From positions 3,988,501 to 4,052,500 of the forward strand of contig NZ_JAPJZK010000001.1 of the NCBI RefSeq assembly GCF_026309355.1: a stretch of DNA of 64,000 nucleotides, written 5' to 3'. Source of the DNA: Spartinivicinus marinus (lineage in GTDB: Bacteria; Pseudomonadota; Gammaproteobacteria; Pseudomonadales; Zooshikellaceae). A program made the translations under genes and the position numbers. Below the pieces are notes generated by a model. That model was not told where the DNA came from, ran no database searches, and worked only from the letters and a program-made list of their open reading frames with translations. Shown here piece after piece: positions 1 to 8,891 of the stretch; position 1 is the stretch's first letter; each line of letters starts with the position of its first letter.

Positions 1-552
1 AGGTTCATTTTTCAGCTGATTATCCCAACCATTAGACTTTTCAAGCCCTCTTAAGTCATGAATAAAGTCCTGAGTTTCATGAGCTAAAGCAAGGGGGCCA
101 ACTACTCCCAGATTTAACTCAATTGTGTCAAGTTGGTGCTCTGAACGAGCATGATAAGCAGTACCAAAATAAAGCCAGCCAGCGTAAGGTCGTTGATCTT
201 CAATCAGTGTCTTACTATCAATATCTTCGGGAGTGTACATGACTTGAGCAAAAGATATGACAATATTATGATTGACTTTTATTTTTGGATGAAAAAAAGT
301 CAGCTGTTGGTTAATATGAGTAAACCAGTCAGGAAGCTGATCATCTTCCTCGAAACTTTGTAAATTGGGTGAAACTAGAGAAAACTTGATACCATTGGTA
401 TAGTTTTGATCGGTTTCAGTAAACAAGTCGTTTTCAAAGTAGATATTACCTGTCCAGAGTTTTTTCTGTTGAGCTGCACCTATTGCTGCTGAAGACAATA
501 AGATAGAAATTATGAATATATCTATTATTTTATTGTTATACCAAAAATTCAT
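1..552 (-). CDS. LpxR-like outer-membrane lipid A 3'-O-deacylase (DUF2219), 3' end outside window
   Basis: Reading the minus strand from the ATG at 552 gives 184 open codons running off the window edge. The N-terminus has a hydrophobic segment ending in SSAAIGA, which looks like a signal peptide. The mature start contains ENDLF followed by QNYTNG, and later QRPYAGWLYFG and a histidine-rich stretch around GPLALAHETQDFIHDLRG. These are the hallmarks of the LpxR/DUF2219 family, beta-barrel enzymes that remove the 3' acyloxyacyl chain of lipid A; the N-D pair of ENDLF belongs to the family active site. The role is inferred from family; the C-terminal half of the barrel is not visible. The gene is divergent from the TerD-like gene at 659. 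Confidence 0.72.
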   Translation of the reverse strand, partial: MNFWYNNKIIDIFIISILLSSAAIGAAQQKKLWTGNIYFENDLFTETDQNYTNGIKFSLVSPNLQSFEEDDQLPDWFTHINQQLTFFHPKIKVNHNIVISFAQVMYTPEDIDSKTLIEDQRPYAGWLYFGTAYHARSEHQLDTIELNLGVVGPLALAHETQDFIHDLRGLEKSNGWDNQLKNEP

Positions 553-658
553 TTTCAATGTTTACGCTGCTGATATAAGTCAATTATAGTAAGAATATCA
601 AAAATAGTTAAAATAGATGTTATTTAAAACTTAAGGGTATAAATAGAAGGAGTTGTAT

Positions 659-1864
659 ATGACTCAGACGCTGCAACCAGGTGGTAATATTCTACTTGAG
701 GCATTTTCAGGAACGGTGATAGTAAGTCATAAAATTGATCAAAAATTAGACATTAATTTAACAGCATTCATCCTGAGCGGTTCTGGAAAAGTATTGAATG
801 ATAGTGGGGTTGTATTTTTTAATCAGCCTTCTGACCCTGCGAGTGTGGCGGTTTTTTCACCGCCTAAAGATGTAGGAGAGCAAAGAAAGCATCAGATTGA
901 TTTTGATTTATCCAAAGCGCCTACAAACATTGCTAAGGTGTCAATTACGTTAACTGAAGACCATCATAATGGATTTGCGTTAGCTAGTAACTTAAAAGCT
1001 GAAGTGCATGCCGGTGGTCAGGTAGTGGAATTAGTTCCTGCCAGCTTTAGTTCAGAAAATGGCATTATTGTATTGGAGCTATATGTTAGAAATAACCAGG
1101 CAAAAGCAAGGGCAATCTGGCAAGGGTTTGCATCAGGATTAGCTGGGTTATGCGAGCATTATGGCGTTGAAGTTCAAGACAGCCCTAGTGAGCCAGCAAA
1201 GATAGAAACAAAAGCGGCCCAACAACCAGCAAATTCTTCCAGTTCGCTAGCTATTAACCTTGAAAAAGCAAGTGGCAAAATAGACTTGGTTAAGGGACAA
1301 AAACCAATTGTAATAGAAAAAACAGCAGAAATTACGGCTTCTATATCATGGCGTAGTGGTACAGATTATGATGTTTATGCGTTAGTTTATACTACAGAGG
1401 GTAAACAGATTGATGTTGCAATGTTTGGAGCAGATGGCATTCCACCCCTACAAAATTACCAAAATGGTGCTATTGAACATTTGGGGGATGTTGGTAGGGG
1501 GAAAAGTAAAGTAAAGACAGAAACCATTAAAATTAGGCTAACAGAAAATATACTGGCTGTTGTCCCCGTTGCCTATTCAGCCCAATCAAATGGTACTGGT
1601 TCATTTCGTCGCTACAAGGTATCAATGTTAATTGATAATCATAGTGGTACAACGGTAAATATTGATGCTAATAATGCCAATAAGGATAACAGGGTATACA
1701 CTTGTGTTCCTGGTATAATAATGAACACTGTAGATGGTATAGTAATAAAGCCTGTTGAATATTACAGCTCTCCTGGTTCAGAGCGTCGCCCGAAACTTAG
1801 GATGGGGGAAGATGGCTTCGTTGATGTTGATATGGATGCTGGTCCAGTCAATGACTTTAAATAA
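659..1864 (+). CDS. TerD-family protein with two TerD-like domains
   Basis: About 401 residues. The start is the ATG at 659, with AAGGAG at 647-652; an upstream in-frame TTG at 653 would leave no spacing. The N-terminal half (residues ~1-170) is a TerD domain: LQPGGNILL, repeated acidic D-L-D/T strands, and a GLAGLCEHYGVEV-type end. A polar linker rich in A, Q and S (~175-205) leads to a second TerD-like half (~208-395) with SWRSGTDYDVYALVY and GDVGRGK. TerD proteins bind calcium and belong to tellurite, phage and stress-resistance (ter) modules, where they are thought to act near the membrane. No other ter genes (terB, terC, terZ) are in the window, so this copy stands alone. The family is clear; the function is not. 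Confidence 0.8.
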   Translation: MTQTLQPGGNILLEAFSGTVIVSHKIDQKLDINLTAFILSGSGKVLNDSGVVFFNQPSDPASVAVFSPPKDVGEQRKHQIDFDLSKAPTNIAKVSITLTEDHHNGFALASNLKAEVHAGGQVVELVPASFSSENGIIVLELYVRNNQAKARAIWQGFASGLAGLCEHYGVEVQDSPSEPAKIETKAAQQPANSSSSLAINLEKASGKIDLVKGQKPIVIEKTAEITASISWRSGTDYDVYALVYTTEGKQIDVAMFGADGIPPLQNYQNGAIEHLGDVGRGKSKVKTETIKIRLTENILAVVPVAYSAQSNGTGSFRRYKVSMLIDNHSGTTVNIDANNANKDNRVYTCVPGIIMNTVDGIVIKPVEYYSSPGSERRPKLRMGEDGFVDVDMDAGPVNDFK

Positions 1865-1891
1865 TAAATCATTATTCTTATGAACTATTAG

Positions 1892-2170
1892 TCTGAGATT
1901 CCCGGTGTTAAAAAGGAGGATATTCACTTAACACTTGAAAATGGCACATTAACGTTAGAAGCTGAAACCAAACAGGAAGGTAAGGAGGAAAGAGAAGGTA
2001 AAGTCATTAGGCAAGAAAGACGTTACGGTAAACTAATGCGCAGCTTTAGTGTGGGAAATAATGTCCATGAGAGTGACATTTCAGCGAAGCTTGAAGATGA
2101 AGTTCTTACATTAAAAGCGCCAAAACTAGAAGAAACTAGCCCTTCAATTCGTCGAATTGATATTAAATAG
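1892..2170 (+). pseudogene. Hsp20/alpha-crystallin small heat-shock protein, 5'-truncated remnant
   Basis: Directly after a TAG at 1889-1891 the frame opens with SEIPGVKKEDIHLTLENG, continues through a typical alpha-crystallin domain (GKLMRSFSVG, then LTLKAP) and stops at 2168-2170. Small heat-shock proteins normally carry 30-50 more N-terminal residues with the conserved V-D-I-Y/W and K-Y region. Here the only upstream ATG (1880) is followed after two codons by the in-frame TAG, and there is no usable start or ribosome-binding site. I read it as a decayed Hsp20 gene that has lost its 5' part. The intact alpha-crystallin half suggests the loss is recent. A sequencing error at the TAG would not restore a full-length gene, because no N-terminal coding sequence lies upstream. 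Confidence 0.75.
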
Positions 2171-2186
2171 CTATAGGCTACAAGAG

Positions 2187-2218
2187 AAAAGCCAAGGTCT
2201 TCTGCCCCCGGCTTTTTT
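2187..2218 (+). terminator. Rho-independent terminator after the Hsp20 remnant
   Basis: AAAAGCC (2187-2193) can pair with GGCTTTT (2210-2216) and is followed by a short T run. It lies 17 bases after the Hsp20 remnant stop. The loop is long (16 bases), so efficiency is uncertain. Confidence 0.5.
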
Positions 2219-2420
2219 GTCAAACAATCCGTCATGAAGCATGCGTTTCTCTAAATTCTTCTTCTTCAAATTTTTTATTCACAAATCCATCGTTCAGACG
2301 TCATATAGGCATATAAGTAATTATTGCATTTAATCGCAGATTAAATGTAAGTGGATACTTATTTTGCTCTATCAATATATTCCATAAATAAAGCCAGAAG
2401 AATACTATTTGGGGTAGTAG

Positions 2421-2990
2421 ATGTTATTATGTCATAAAAAAGATTACTTTAAGCTTGATGATAATAAAGAAAAAAATGATAATCCAAAAATTAATATTGT
2501 TAACTTAGTCAGAGAGCATGGCAAAGACCTTAGGAAATTTATTTGTTATCACTTATGGAATAAAAATGATGTTGATGATATTTATCAGTCTACATTTTTA
2601 GAGGCTATACGGTGCGCTAAAAATTTTAGAGGCGAATCAACACCTAAAACTTGGTTGTTTGGTATAGCTTTTAATTTAATACGTAATCAATGCAGAAAAC
2701 CAGTAGGAGAATTGTCTGTAAATATATCTGTAGAGGACGATTGTCAATATAAAAAAGTGAATGGGTATGGTACTGACGATCCATATAACATTATTGAGCG
2801 AAAAGAAATCCTAGATTTTATCGTATCTAATAAAATACTGTTACCAAATAAAATTGTGCAAACATTAGTTAATGTAATTATTAATGAAAGCAGTTATGCG
2901 CAGGTTGCTGAGGAACTGTCAATACCTCTGGGTACTGTTCAATCTAGAGTAGCCAGAGCAAGAGAAATGATTCGAGCTAAGCTTTTGTGA
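2421..2990 (+). CDS. ECF-type sigma factor, probable HrpL-like activator of the T3SS
   Basis: 189 residues with the two-domain ECF layout. Sigma region 2 spans ~25-95 (DVDDIYQSTFLEAIRCAKNF, then STPKTWLFGIAFNLIRNQCR). Sigma region 4 spans ~130-189, with the helix-turn-helix YAQVAEELSIPLGTVQSRVA. The start ATG follows GGGG at 2411-2414. It is the first gene of the T3SS block, 48 bases upstream of sctW. In Hrp1-type systems this is the position of hrpL, the ECF factor that reads hrp-box promoters. A candidate hrp box exists upstream of the gene at 15737, and a weaker one upstream of the chaperone gene at 7729. I infer, but cannot show, that this factor reads them. Confidence 0.82.
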   Translation: MLLCHKKDYFKLDDNKEKNDNPKINIVNLVREHGKDLRKFICYHLWNKNDVDDIYQSTFLEAIRCAKNFRGESTPKTWLFGIAFNLIRNQCRKPVGELSVNISVEDDCQYKKVNGYGTDDPYNIIERKEILDFIVSNKILLPNKIVQTLVNVIINESSYAQVAEELSIPLGTVQSRVARAREMIRAKLL

Positions 2991-3038
2991 GCCTAAAGAA
3001 ATTCGAGAAAGGTATATCTATAATAATTAAGGCATTAT

Positions 3039-4157
3039 ATGTCACTAGTTAATTTAAACAATAGTTTAGCTCAGTCTGGCACTTTGTCACGTACTGCAAG
3101 TTTACCAAGGCAGCCGAATAATATTAAAGAAGGAATATCAGCACAACTAACAAAAAGTACAGAAGAACTAACACTACAATTCAGTGAAAAAGAAGAGAGA
3201 AAAGCGAAGTCAGGTACGAATAAGCTAAATAACTATGACATTGAGTTAGATAAACGAATAGAAAAAATTGAGGCACTAAGAGAAGTCTATCAGTTGTTAG
3301 AAGAGGATGGCAGTGAAGATACATTAAAAAACCAATCGCAACAGCTTTATCATTATCTTAATCATGATGGAGATCTTGATGAATGGCATAAAAGTAGTGA
3401 TTTTGAACCATTAAAAAAGTTCATTATTTTGAAAGAAGTTGAATCTTGTCTTAGAGATGATAATAATGAAAAATTAGTCGATAAAATAAGTAAAGATATT
3501 TCTATTTATCTATTAGGTCATGGTCAGGCAATCCAAGCTGGATTTAATATAGCCGATACGATAGCAGAAAACATAGCAAATAATAACCAGCAGCGGCAGT
3601 TACGTGAAAATTATTATGAAACGATTATAGGCTCTGAGACAATTCGTGGTATATTCACTAAATTATTAGATACTGTTGCTGAGGATGAATTTATTAATGC
3701 GCTTGATGCTTTTACGCTTGCGGTATCAGCTGACCTCAATGCAAATCATCCATCAATGGCTACTCAATACTTAAAAGGAATCTTTAATGACCTTGAATCA
3801 AGTAATGGAGCTCGCTCAATAGTTGAGGATTGCCGCTGTCTATTAAATAAAGCAGATTTAAATAATCAAATATCGATTAGTGCTGTAATGCTAGCTAAAC
3901 AAGCCGTTTTTTTTACTGAAATTGAATTTGTGAGTAGTGACTTTGAAGAATTAACAGCTAGGGGAATAGTAACGGATCCAGCAGAAACATTATCCTTTGT
4001 TAATGGATTCTACTCTATTATGTGTAAGCTTCCAAAAAAATTATGGGCTGAAGAGCCAGGTCGTCAAGAAATATTAAGTGCTATGTTACAGCATATTGAC
4101 CAAAAAACGATAGAAGAGTGCGGTTCATCGCAGTTTGATATACGGTATCGATTATGA
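3039..4157 (+). CDS. sctW: T3SS gatekeeper SctW (HrpJ/YopN/InvE family)
   Basis: 372 residues. The N-terminus is Ser/Thr/Gln-rich and unstructured-looking, like a secretion signal. The middle (~45-230) is acidic and helical, as in the HrpJ/YopN/LcrE family, including YLNHDGDLDEWHKSSDF. The last ~90 residues (AETLSFVNGFYSIMCKLPKKLW onward) match the TyeA-like end, so YopN and TyeA functions are carried on one chain, as in InvE and HrpJ. Gatekeepers sit at the cytosolic face of the export gate and order translocator before effector secretion. The stop codon overlaps the sctV start (ATGA at 4154-4157), implying translational coupling. Confidence 0.85.
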   Translation: MSLVNLNNSLAQSGTLSRTASLPRQPNNIKEGISAQLTKSTEELTLQFSEKEERKAKSGTNKLNNYDIELDKRIEKIEALREVYQLLEEDGSEDTLKNQSQQLYHYLNHDGDLDEWHKSSDFEPLKKFIILKEVESCLRDDNNEKLVDKISKDISIYLLGHGQAIQAGFNIADTIAENIANNNQQRQLRENYYETIIGSETIRGIFTKLLDTVAEDEFINALDAFTLAVSADLNANHPSMATQYLKGIFNDLESSNGARSIVEDCRCLLNKADLNNQISISAVMLAKQAVFFTEIEFVSSDFEELTARGIVTDPAETLSFVNGFYSIMCKLPKKLWAEEPGRQEILSAMLQHIDQKTIEECGSSQFDIRYRL

Positions 4158-6265
4158 AAAGGCCGGCTATCATGGAAGTTAATAAAATACTACAAAAAAT
4201 CAATTTTATCTCTAATGCTGTTATAACACACGCAGAGCTTTTAATACCATTAGCTGTTGTTGGTATTGTCTTTATGATGATATTACCATTGCCAACAATG
4301 TTAGTAGATGGTCTTATTGCACTGAATATTTGTGTTTCCTCATTATTAGTCGTGCTGGCAATGTACTTGCCAGGCCCTTTAGCATTTTCAACCTTTCCCT
4401 CAGTAATTCTTATTACCACCTTATTTCGGTTAGCTTTGTCAATTACAACAACTCGCCTTATCTTATTACAGGCTGATGCAGGCTCTATTGTAGAGGCATT
4501 TGGTCATTTTGTAGTGGGTGGTAATTTTGCGGTAGGTGTAGTGATTTTTTTGATCTTAACCATAGTGCAGTTTTTAGTGATTACAAAAGGCTCTGAACGA
4601 GTGGCAGAAGTGGGAGCACGTTTTAGTTTAGATGCAATGCCTGGCAAACAAATGTCAATTGATAGTGACTTAAGAGCGGGCTTAATTAGCCCATACCATG
4701 CAGCCGCTGCTCGTGAGGCACTTGGTAAAGAAAGCCAGCTTTATGGTGCTATGGATGGTGCCATGAAATTTGTTAAGGGGGATGCTATCGCAGGTTTAAT
4801 TATTGTATTTGTTAACTTGATTGGTGGTGCGTCTATTGGTGCCTTGCAAAAGGGGATGACAGGAGCAGAGGCGTTACAACTCTATGCAATTTTGACTATT
4901 GGTGATGGATTGGTAGCACAAATTCCTGCTTTGTTATTAGCGCTGACAGCAGGAATGATTATTACTCGGGTAAGTAGTAATAATGTTGAAAGTAAGCTTA
5001 ATGTAGGTAAAGAAATTGTTGAACAGGTACTAAGTCAGCCTAAAGCCTGGTTAATCGCTGCAACAGTGATGTTAGGTTTTGCAAGTGTTCCTGGAATGCC
5101 CACAGCGGTATTTATTTGTCTCTCATTAATATCTGCAGTATTGGGTTTTACTCAATTAAAAGCCAATGAACAGGCACAGCAACAGGCTGCAATTCCAAAT
5201 TCGAGTCCCCCAACGGATGAAGAGATAAAATTAGGCAAAGTGGATGCAACTCAATATATTCCAACGCAACCATTTTTATTGAAGCTACATACATCACTTG
5301 ATGGTAGTAAAGAATCTGAACGGCTCATTGAAAAGCTCAGGAGTATACGAAATCACATTGTAACTCATTATGGCATGTCAATACCCAAACTAGCTGTTTC
5401 ATATACTGATAGTATTTCAACAAGTTGTTACCAATTTTGTGTTTATGAAGTACCAGCTATTATGGGGACGGTTTGTTCAGCTAAATTAGCTGTGATAAAT
5501 AACGAAGCAACCTTGCAACAGTTGGCTATTCCATTTGATAAGGGACTTGAGGAACGAAATGAAGGGAAGCTTAATTGGGTAGATTATCAATATAAGGAGC
5601 AGTTAGCTTCGGCGAATATACAATGTTTTTCTTGTTATGAACTGGTTGAACAAGCAATTGAAAAAATCTATTTTCAGAAAGGTCCACAATTTACGGGCGT
5701 ACAAGAAGTGGCCAAGATTGCCGCTTGGCTGGAAAAAGAGCGTCCAGAGTTAGCAAAAGAGTTGGTTAGAGTTATTCCGTATGTTCGAATAGCTGAAATA
5801 CTCCAGCGTTTGATGGCAGAGCGTATCGGTTTAAGAAATATGCGTAAAATTTTGGAAACATTAGTCGAACATGCAGGAAATGAAAGAGATATAGCCGTTT
5901 TGGTTGAACATATTCGTGTAGCTTTACGTGATCAAATTTGTTATGAATTTGCAGATAATAATCAACTATCAGTTATGTTACTAAGCTTAGAAACTGAAGA
6001 CGTTTTAAGGAAAGCAATAAGAAATACATCCAATGGTGGTTTTCTTGCATTGGAAGGTGAAATGACTCGGCACTTGCTTGATCAGATAGGAGAGGTAGTT
6101 AATGCTTGTACTGATAAAAAGTGTCCTGTTTTGTTAGTTGCTCAAGATATCAGACGACACTTGAGGAATTTAATCGAAGTTGAGTATTTCCATATCCATG
6201 TAATGTCCTATGCAGAAATCAGTGATAATATAAAGATTTTATCTTTGATTAAAATATCAATATAA
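4154..6265 (+). CDS. sctV: T3SS major export-gate protein SctV (HrcV/InvA/LcrD)
   Basis: 703 residues, normal for the family. The first ~325 residues carry about eight hydrophobic segments, with the FHIPEP-family signature LDAMPGKQMSIDSDLRAG (~residues 158-175) on the cytosolic loop. The rest is the cytosolic domain that forms the nonameric export ring, ending with FLALEGEMTRHLLDQIGE. It is the gate that receives chaperone-substrate complexes at the inner membrane. ATG 4154 overlaps the sctW stop; a second ATG at 4172 is also possible. The next genes on the same strand (sctD onward) are separated by an inverted gene pair. Confidence 0.95.
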   Translation: MKRPAIMEVNKILQKINFISNAVITHAELLIPLAVVGIVFMMILPLPTMLVDGLIALNICVSSLLVVLAMYLPGPLAFSTFPSVILITTLFRLALSITTTRLILLQADAGSIVEAFGHFVVGGNFAVGVVIFLILTIVQFLVITKGSERVAEVGARFSLDAMPGKQMSIDSDLRAGLISPYHAAAAREALGKESQLYGAMDGAMKFVKGDAIAGLIIVFVNLIGGASIGALQKGMTGAEALQLYAILTIGDGLVAQIPALLLALTAGMIITRVSSNNVESKLNVGKEIVEQVLSQPKAWLIAATVMLGFASVPGMPTAVFICLSLISAVLGFTQLKANEQAQQQAAIPNSSPPTDEEIKLGKVDATQYIPTQPFLLKLHTSLDGSKESERLIEKLRSIRNHIVTHYGMSIPKLAVSYTDSISTSCYQFCVYEVPAIMGTVCSAKLAVINNEATLQQLAIPFDKGLEERNEGKLNWVDYQYKEQLASANIQCFSCYELVEQAIEKIYFQKGPQFTGVQEVAKIAAWLEKERPELAKELVRVIPYVRIAEILQRLMAERIGLRNMRKILETLVEHAGNERDIAVLVEHIRVALRDQICYEFADNNQLSVMLLSLETEDVLRKAIRNTSNGGFLALEGEMTRHLLDQIGEVVNACTDKKCPVLLVAQDIRRHLRNLIEVEYFHIHVMSYAEISDNIKILSLIKISI

Positions 6266-6368
6266 TATTAAGTATAAGAGTGGTGTAAGGTTACATGACA
6301 TTACTGGGAATGGTTAGCCTCATTTTATGAGGCTACTAAAGTTGGCTGTTCTGGTTAAACGATATGAG

Positions 6369-7289
6369 TTACTCTAATTTGCTATCCATTTTTGTATCAG
6401 CTTTTTGATGAATTTCTTCTGCAATTCTATCTAATAAACCTGGATTGTCACTTTCAAATTGATCTAATTTTTTAGCTGCATCGCTAATTGCATAACCTAA
6501 TTGGGCAGCACCTAGAGCTTGATTAGCTGTTACAGCTACATTTAGAGCAACTCCGGCTGGACCACCTATTGCAGAGGCTGCTAATCGTCCCCCTGTATTT
6601 AACAATACATTCTCACCCATATTAACAGAAAGTTGCGTCATATCATGTTTAGCAAGCTCCGTTAAATGATTGATCAAATCTGATTGCTTTTCATCTGTTA
6701 TAGAAGAAATAGTATGAGCTTTATCTACTCCATCCATCATAAATGTAATGGCTTGCTGTGGTTTTTTCGCTGCTTGTATTAGTGTATGTTCTACAGTAGC
6801 TTTAGCTACTGCAGACTTTATTTCCCCTTCATCTAATTGGCTGACGGATTCTATGGTTTTAGAATGTTTATCATAAATTTCTTTAACTTTACTAAGGTCA
6901 GGTATATCTCTACCTAATAATCTTTCTGCTGTATGTAGACGATTTTTAGGGAAATCAGCAAAATCTAATGTTTTTTCAGGGTGTTTATCAATGAAATCAT
7001 CAATTTTTTTATCTCCTTTAGTTTTATTCTGATGGACTTGAACTGGTTTCTTGTCATCAGTGCCTTGCAATAAGTCCTTAATATTTTTAATTGTGCTAGA
7101 TGACATTGAAATTGTAAATGCTTTAGCTTTTTCTTGTGATTTTGCCATTTCGGCTTCTGGCAAACCCATTGCTCTTAATGGTGGGGGAGCGATACCTTGT
7201 TTTGCATTTTCATTTGGGAGTTTACTAGTAAAGTCACCAGCTTTTACTATCATAGCTCTAGAGGCTTGTCTGCCTATTTGCTGCATCAT
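6369..7289 (-). CDS. Candidate T3SS effector (306 aa), not recognised
   Basis: I recognise no family. The N-terminus lacks a signal peptide and has the Ser/Gln/Ala composition usual for type III substrates. Residues ~75-200 are charged and helix-prone. One hydrophobic glycine/alanine-rich stretch (GGRLAASAIGGPAGVALNV, ~232-250, and following residues) could insert in or lie on a membrane. The end is again charged. It lies on the minus strand between sctV and sctD, directly downstream of a CesT-like chaperone gene (38-base gap). That pairing is the usual layout for an effector and its own class I chaperone. A translocator role is less likely, since translocators use TPR (SycD-like) chaperones. 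Secretion is inferred from context only. Confidence 0.6.
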   Translation of the reverse strand: MMQQIGRQASRAMIVKAGDFTSKLPNENAKQGIAPPPLRAMGLPEAEMAKSQEKAKAFTISMSSSTIKNIKDLLQGTDDKKPVQVHQNKTKGDKKIDDFIDKHPEKTLDFADFPKNRLHTAERLLGRDIPDLSKVKEIYDKHSKTIESVSQLDEGEIKSAVAKATVEHTLIQAAKKPQQAITFMMDGVDKAHTISSITDEKQSDLINHLTELAKHDMTQLSVNMGENVLLNTGGRLAASAIGGPAGVALNVAVTANQALGAAQLGYAISDAAKKLDQFESDNPGLLDRIAEEIHQKADTKMDSKLE

Positions 7290-7327
7290 GTGATTATTAC
7301 CCTCATTGTTTATTCATACACCGTTCT

Positions 7328-7729
7328 TCACCAAGAATGTCCTTGATTGAATTGACCTTGCCAATAGGCGGCAGTTTGTACAAAGATATCAAACTTGTCG
7401 TTGAATAATTGATAATTAATAAACAGTAAATCAAAACACTGGCACAGGATAATATCACCAGTTGTTTTGTTTAACGCAAATGTTGCACCTTGCGTTTCAA
7501 ATGTAAATAAGTTTGCTTCTAGTAATTTAGTAGCAGTATCGGTGAAATTGGCGAAGAGTGATGGAGGGAATATAGTGTAGCAATGTAACTCATTGCTTTC
7601 TTGTGAATATTCGATATTTATTGATAGTTGATTGTCTAACACAATATTACAAGTTAAATTATCACTTAGCTTAAGTTCTGGTATACCCAAGTGTTCACCA
7701 ATATTATAAATAATTGAATCGGCATTCAT
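7328..7729 (-). CDS. CesT/class I T3SS chaperone for the downstream candidate effector
   Basis: About 133 residues from the ATG at 7729, which has GGAA a few bases upstream; the longer frame from 7786 would pass through the repeat end at 7749-7770. The acidic alpha/beta protein starts NADSIIYNIGEHLGIPELKL and continues with LNKTTGDIILCQCFDLLFIN, the strand-helix pattern of the Tir-chaperone (CesT) family. Such chaperones dimerise, bind the N-terminus of one effector and hand it to the SctN ATPase. The gene precedes and is co-directional with the 306-aa gene, presumably its client. Both are inverted relative to the surrounding T3SS operon. Confidence 0.7.
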   Translation of the reverse strand: MNADSIIYNIGEHLGIPELKLSDNLTCNIVLDNQLSINIEYSQESNELHCYTIFPPSLFANFTDTATKLLEANLFTFETQGATFALNKTTGDIILCQCFDLLFINYQLFNDKFDIFVQTAAYWQGQFNQGHSW

Positions 7730-7748
7730 ATACTGTTCCAGTTTAATA

Positions 7749-7770
7749 TATACCCAAAACGTAGGGTATA
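7749..7770. repeat. Minimal TATACCC...GGGTATA inverted repeat
   Basis: TATACCC at 7749-7755 and GGGTATA at 7764-7770 with eight bases between. These are the same 7-base ends that bound the larger elements at 21262-21387 and 21647-21728. It lies just upstream of the chaperone start and could be a footprint left by loss of an element interior, or coincidence. Confidence 0.4.
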
Positions 7771-7810
7771 CAGTTATTTGAGGCACCTTTTATTCTTTCC
7801 ATAGTGGTTA

Positions 7811-7837
7811 GTAGTCTTTGCTTGGTTATTTGTTCCC
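7811..7837 (-). promoter_or_regulatory. Weak candidate hrp box for the chaperone-effector pair
   Basis: Read on the minus strand: ATAACC, 16 bases, then CCAC. The hrp-box consensus of Hrp1 systems is GGAACC-N15/16-CCACNNA. Four of six bases of the first block and the CCAC core match, and the spacing is right, but the last consensus A is missing. It lies about 80 bases upstream of the chaperone ATG (7729). Confidence 0.3.
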
Positions 7838-7904
7838 ATTAAATAGTTGGCATTTCCACAGTGGTATTTAGTCCAACTGCTGAACAAAAGTAATTTTAAA
7901 TAAA

Positions 7905-8891
7905 ATGAACAATTCTTTGGAATTGGGCACTTATGGGATAAAGGCAAATTTATTTGAGACTGCTATGTTTGAGCTAAGGGTGCTAAATGGTCTACATCGG
8001 GGGGTATCACTTCTTTTAGACGGTGAGCAAATTGTAATCGGTTCTTCATTAGAAGCTGATTTGGTGTTGGTAGATCCAGGCATTAGTGAGCAACATATTA
8101 GTATTGGAACTAATCAAGCCTACAACGATGTGATATCAGATAGCTGGTTGTTAGTTAAGTTAGAAGGAGATAGTTGGGATGCTACTGGTGAACTGATAAC
8201 TGAAAAAAAGTGTATAAGAAAAGATGAGAAGTTTAGTGTAGGAGGCGTATGGATCTGTGTATCAGATACTAATGAAATTTGGCCAATGTTTGATCAGTGT
8301 TTGTATGCCCCCAATAGGCTGAGTTTTGAAAAAGGAAAAGAGACAACCAGCTCGAATAGGCTTAAGCAAAAAATAACAAAACTAACTCGTTATTTAACAT
8401 TATTTTTAGTAGGCGCCTGTGTAATTATATATGCAAATGGATATTCAGATAGTAATAATACTATAGGCAGTAGCAGTGCTCATATTAAAGAAGATATAAA
8501 ATCAACAGATAACCAAAAAATGCTTTTAGCAAATTTTAAACACATGTTGAAAGAGCGTGATTTAGATTCAGTTAGTATTGATGTTAAAAATAAGCAATTG
8601 AGATTAGTTGGTGAGTTAAAACCAGATCAATTAGGGCGACTAGAAAGAATGCTTATTCGGTTTAATTTACAACATCCAAATGATTTTATTATAAGTAATC
8701 ATGTTAGAAAGGTTGATCGCTCTTTACCTTTTCATATTATAAGAGTTACAGCAGGGCCATATGCTCATATTGTTACTGATGATAATAAACGAATAACACT
8801 GGGTGAGTCACTTGATGGTTTTCGCTTAAAATCGATTAAGGGAAATAAATTACTGTTTGATGGAAAACATAAAGTAGAAATAGCATGGTAA
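7905..8891 (+). CDS. sctD: T3SS inner-membrane ring protein SctD (HrpQ/YscD)
   Basis: 328 residues. A cytosolic FHA-like domain (~21-120, LRVLNGLHRGVSLLLDGEQ, then a GSSLEADLVL loop) is followed by a charged linker, one membrane span (YLTLFLVGACVIIYA, ~162-176) and a periplasmic part. The periplasmic part holds a ring-building/BON-like unit (VSIDVKNKQLRLVGELKPDQ) and an N0-like end. SctD forms the larger inner ring around the SctJ ring. The start could be ATG 7905 or ATG 7965; the latter begins exactly at the FHA domain and neither has a good ribosome-binding site. The stop overlaps the sctN start. Confidence 0.85.
   Translation: MNNSLELGTYGIKANLFETAMFELRVLNGLHRGVSLLLDGEQIVIGSSLEADLVLVDPGISEQHISIGTNQAYNDVISDSWLLVKLEGDSWDATGELITEKKCIRKDEKFSVGGVWICVSDTNEIWPMFDQCLYAPNRLSFEKGKETTSSNRLKQKITKLTRYLTLFLVGACVIIYANGYSDSNNTIGSSSAHIKEDIKSTDNQKMLLANFKHMLKERDLDSVSIDVKNKQLRLVGELKPDQLGRLERMLIRFNLQHPNDFIISNHVRKVDRSLPFHIIRVTAGPYAHIVTDDNKRITLGESLDGFRLKSIKGNKLLFDGKHKVEIAW

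Noticed and set aside
2363-2379. Possible sigma-54 promoter upstream of the HrpL-like gene (TGG...TTTTGC), as in P. syringae hrpL
   Set aside because: The GG to GC spacing is 11 bases rather than the strict 10, and the flanking consensus bases are poor.
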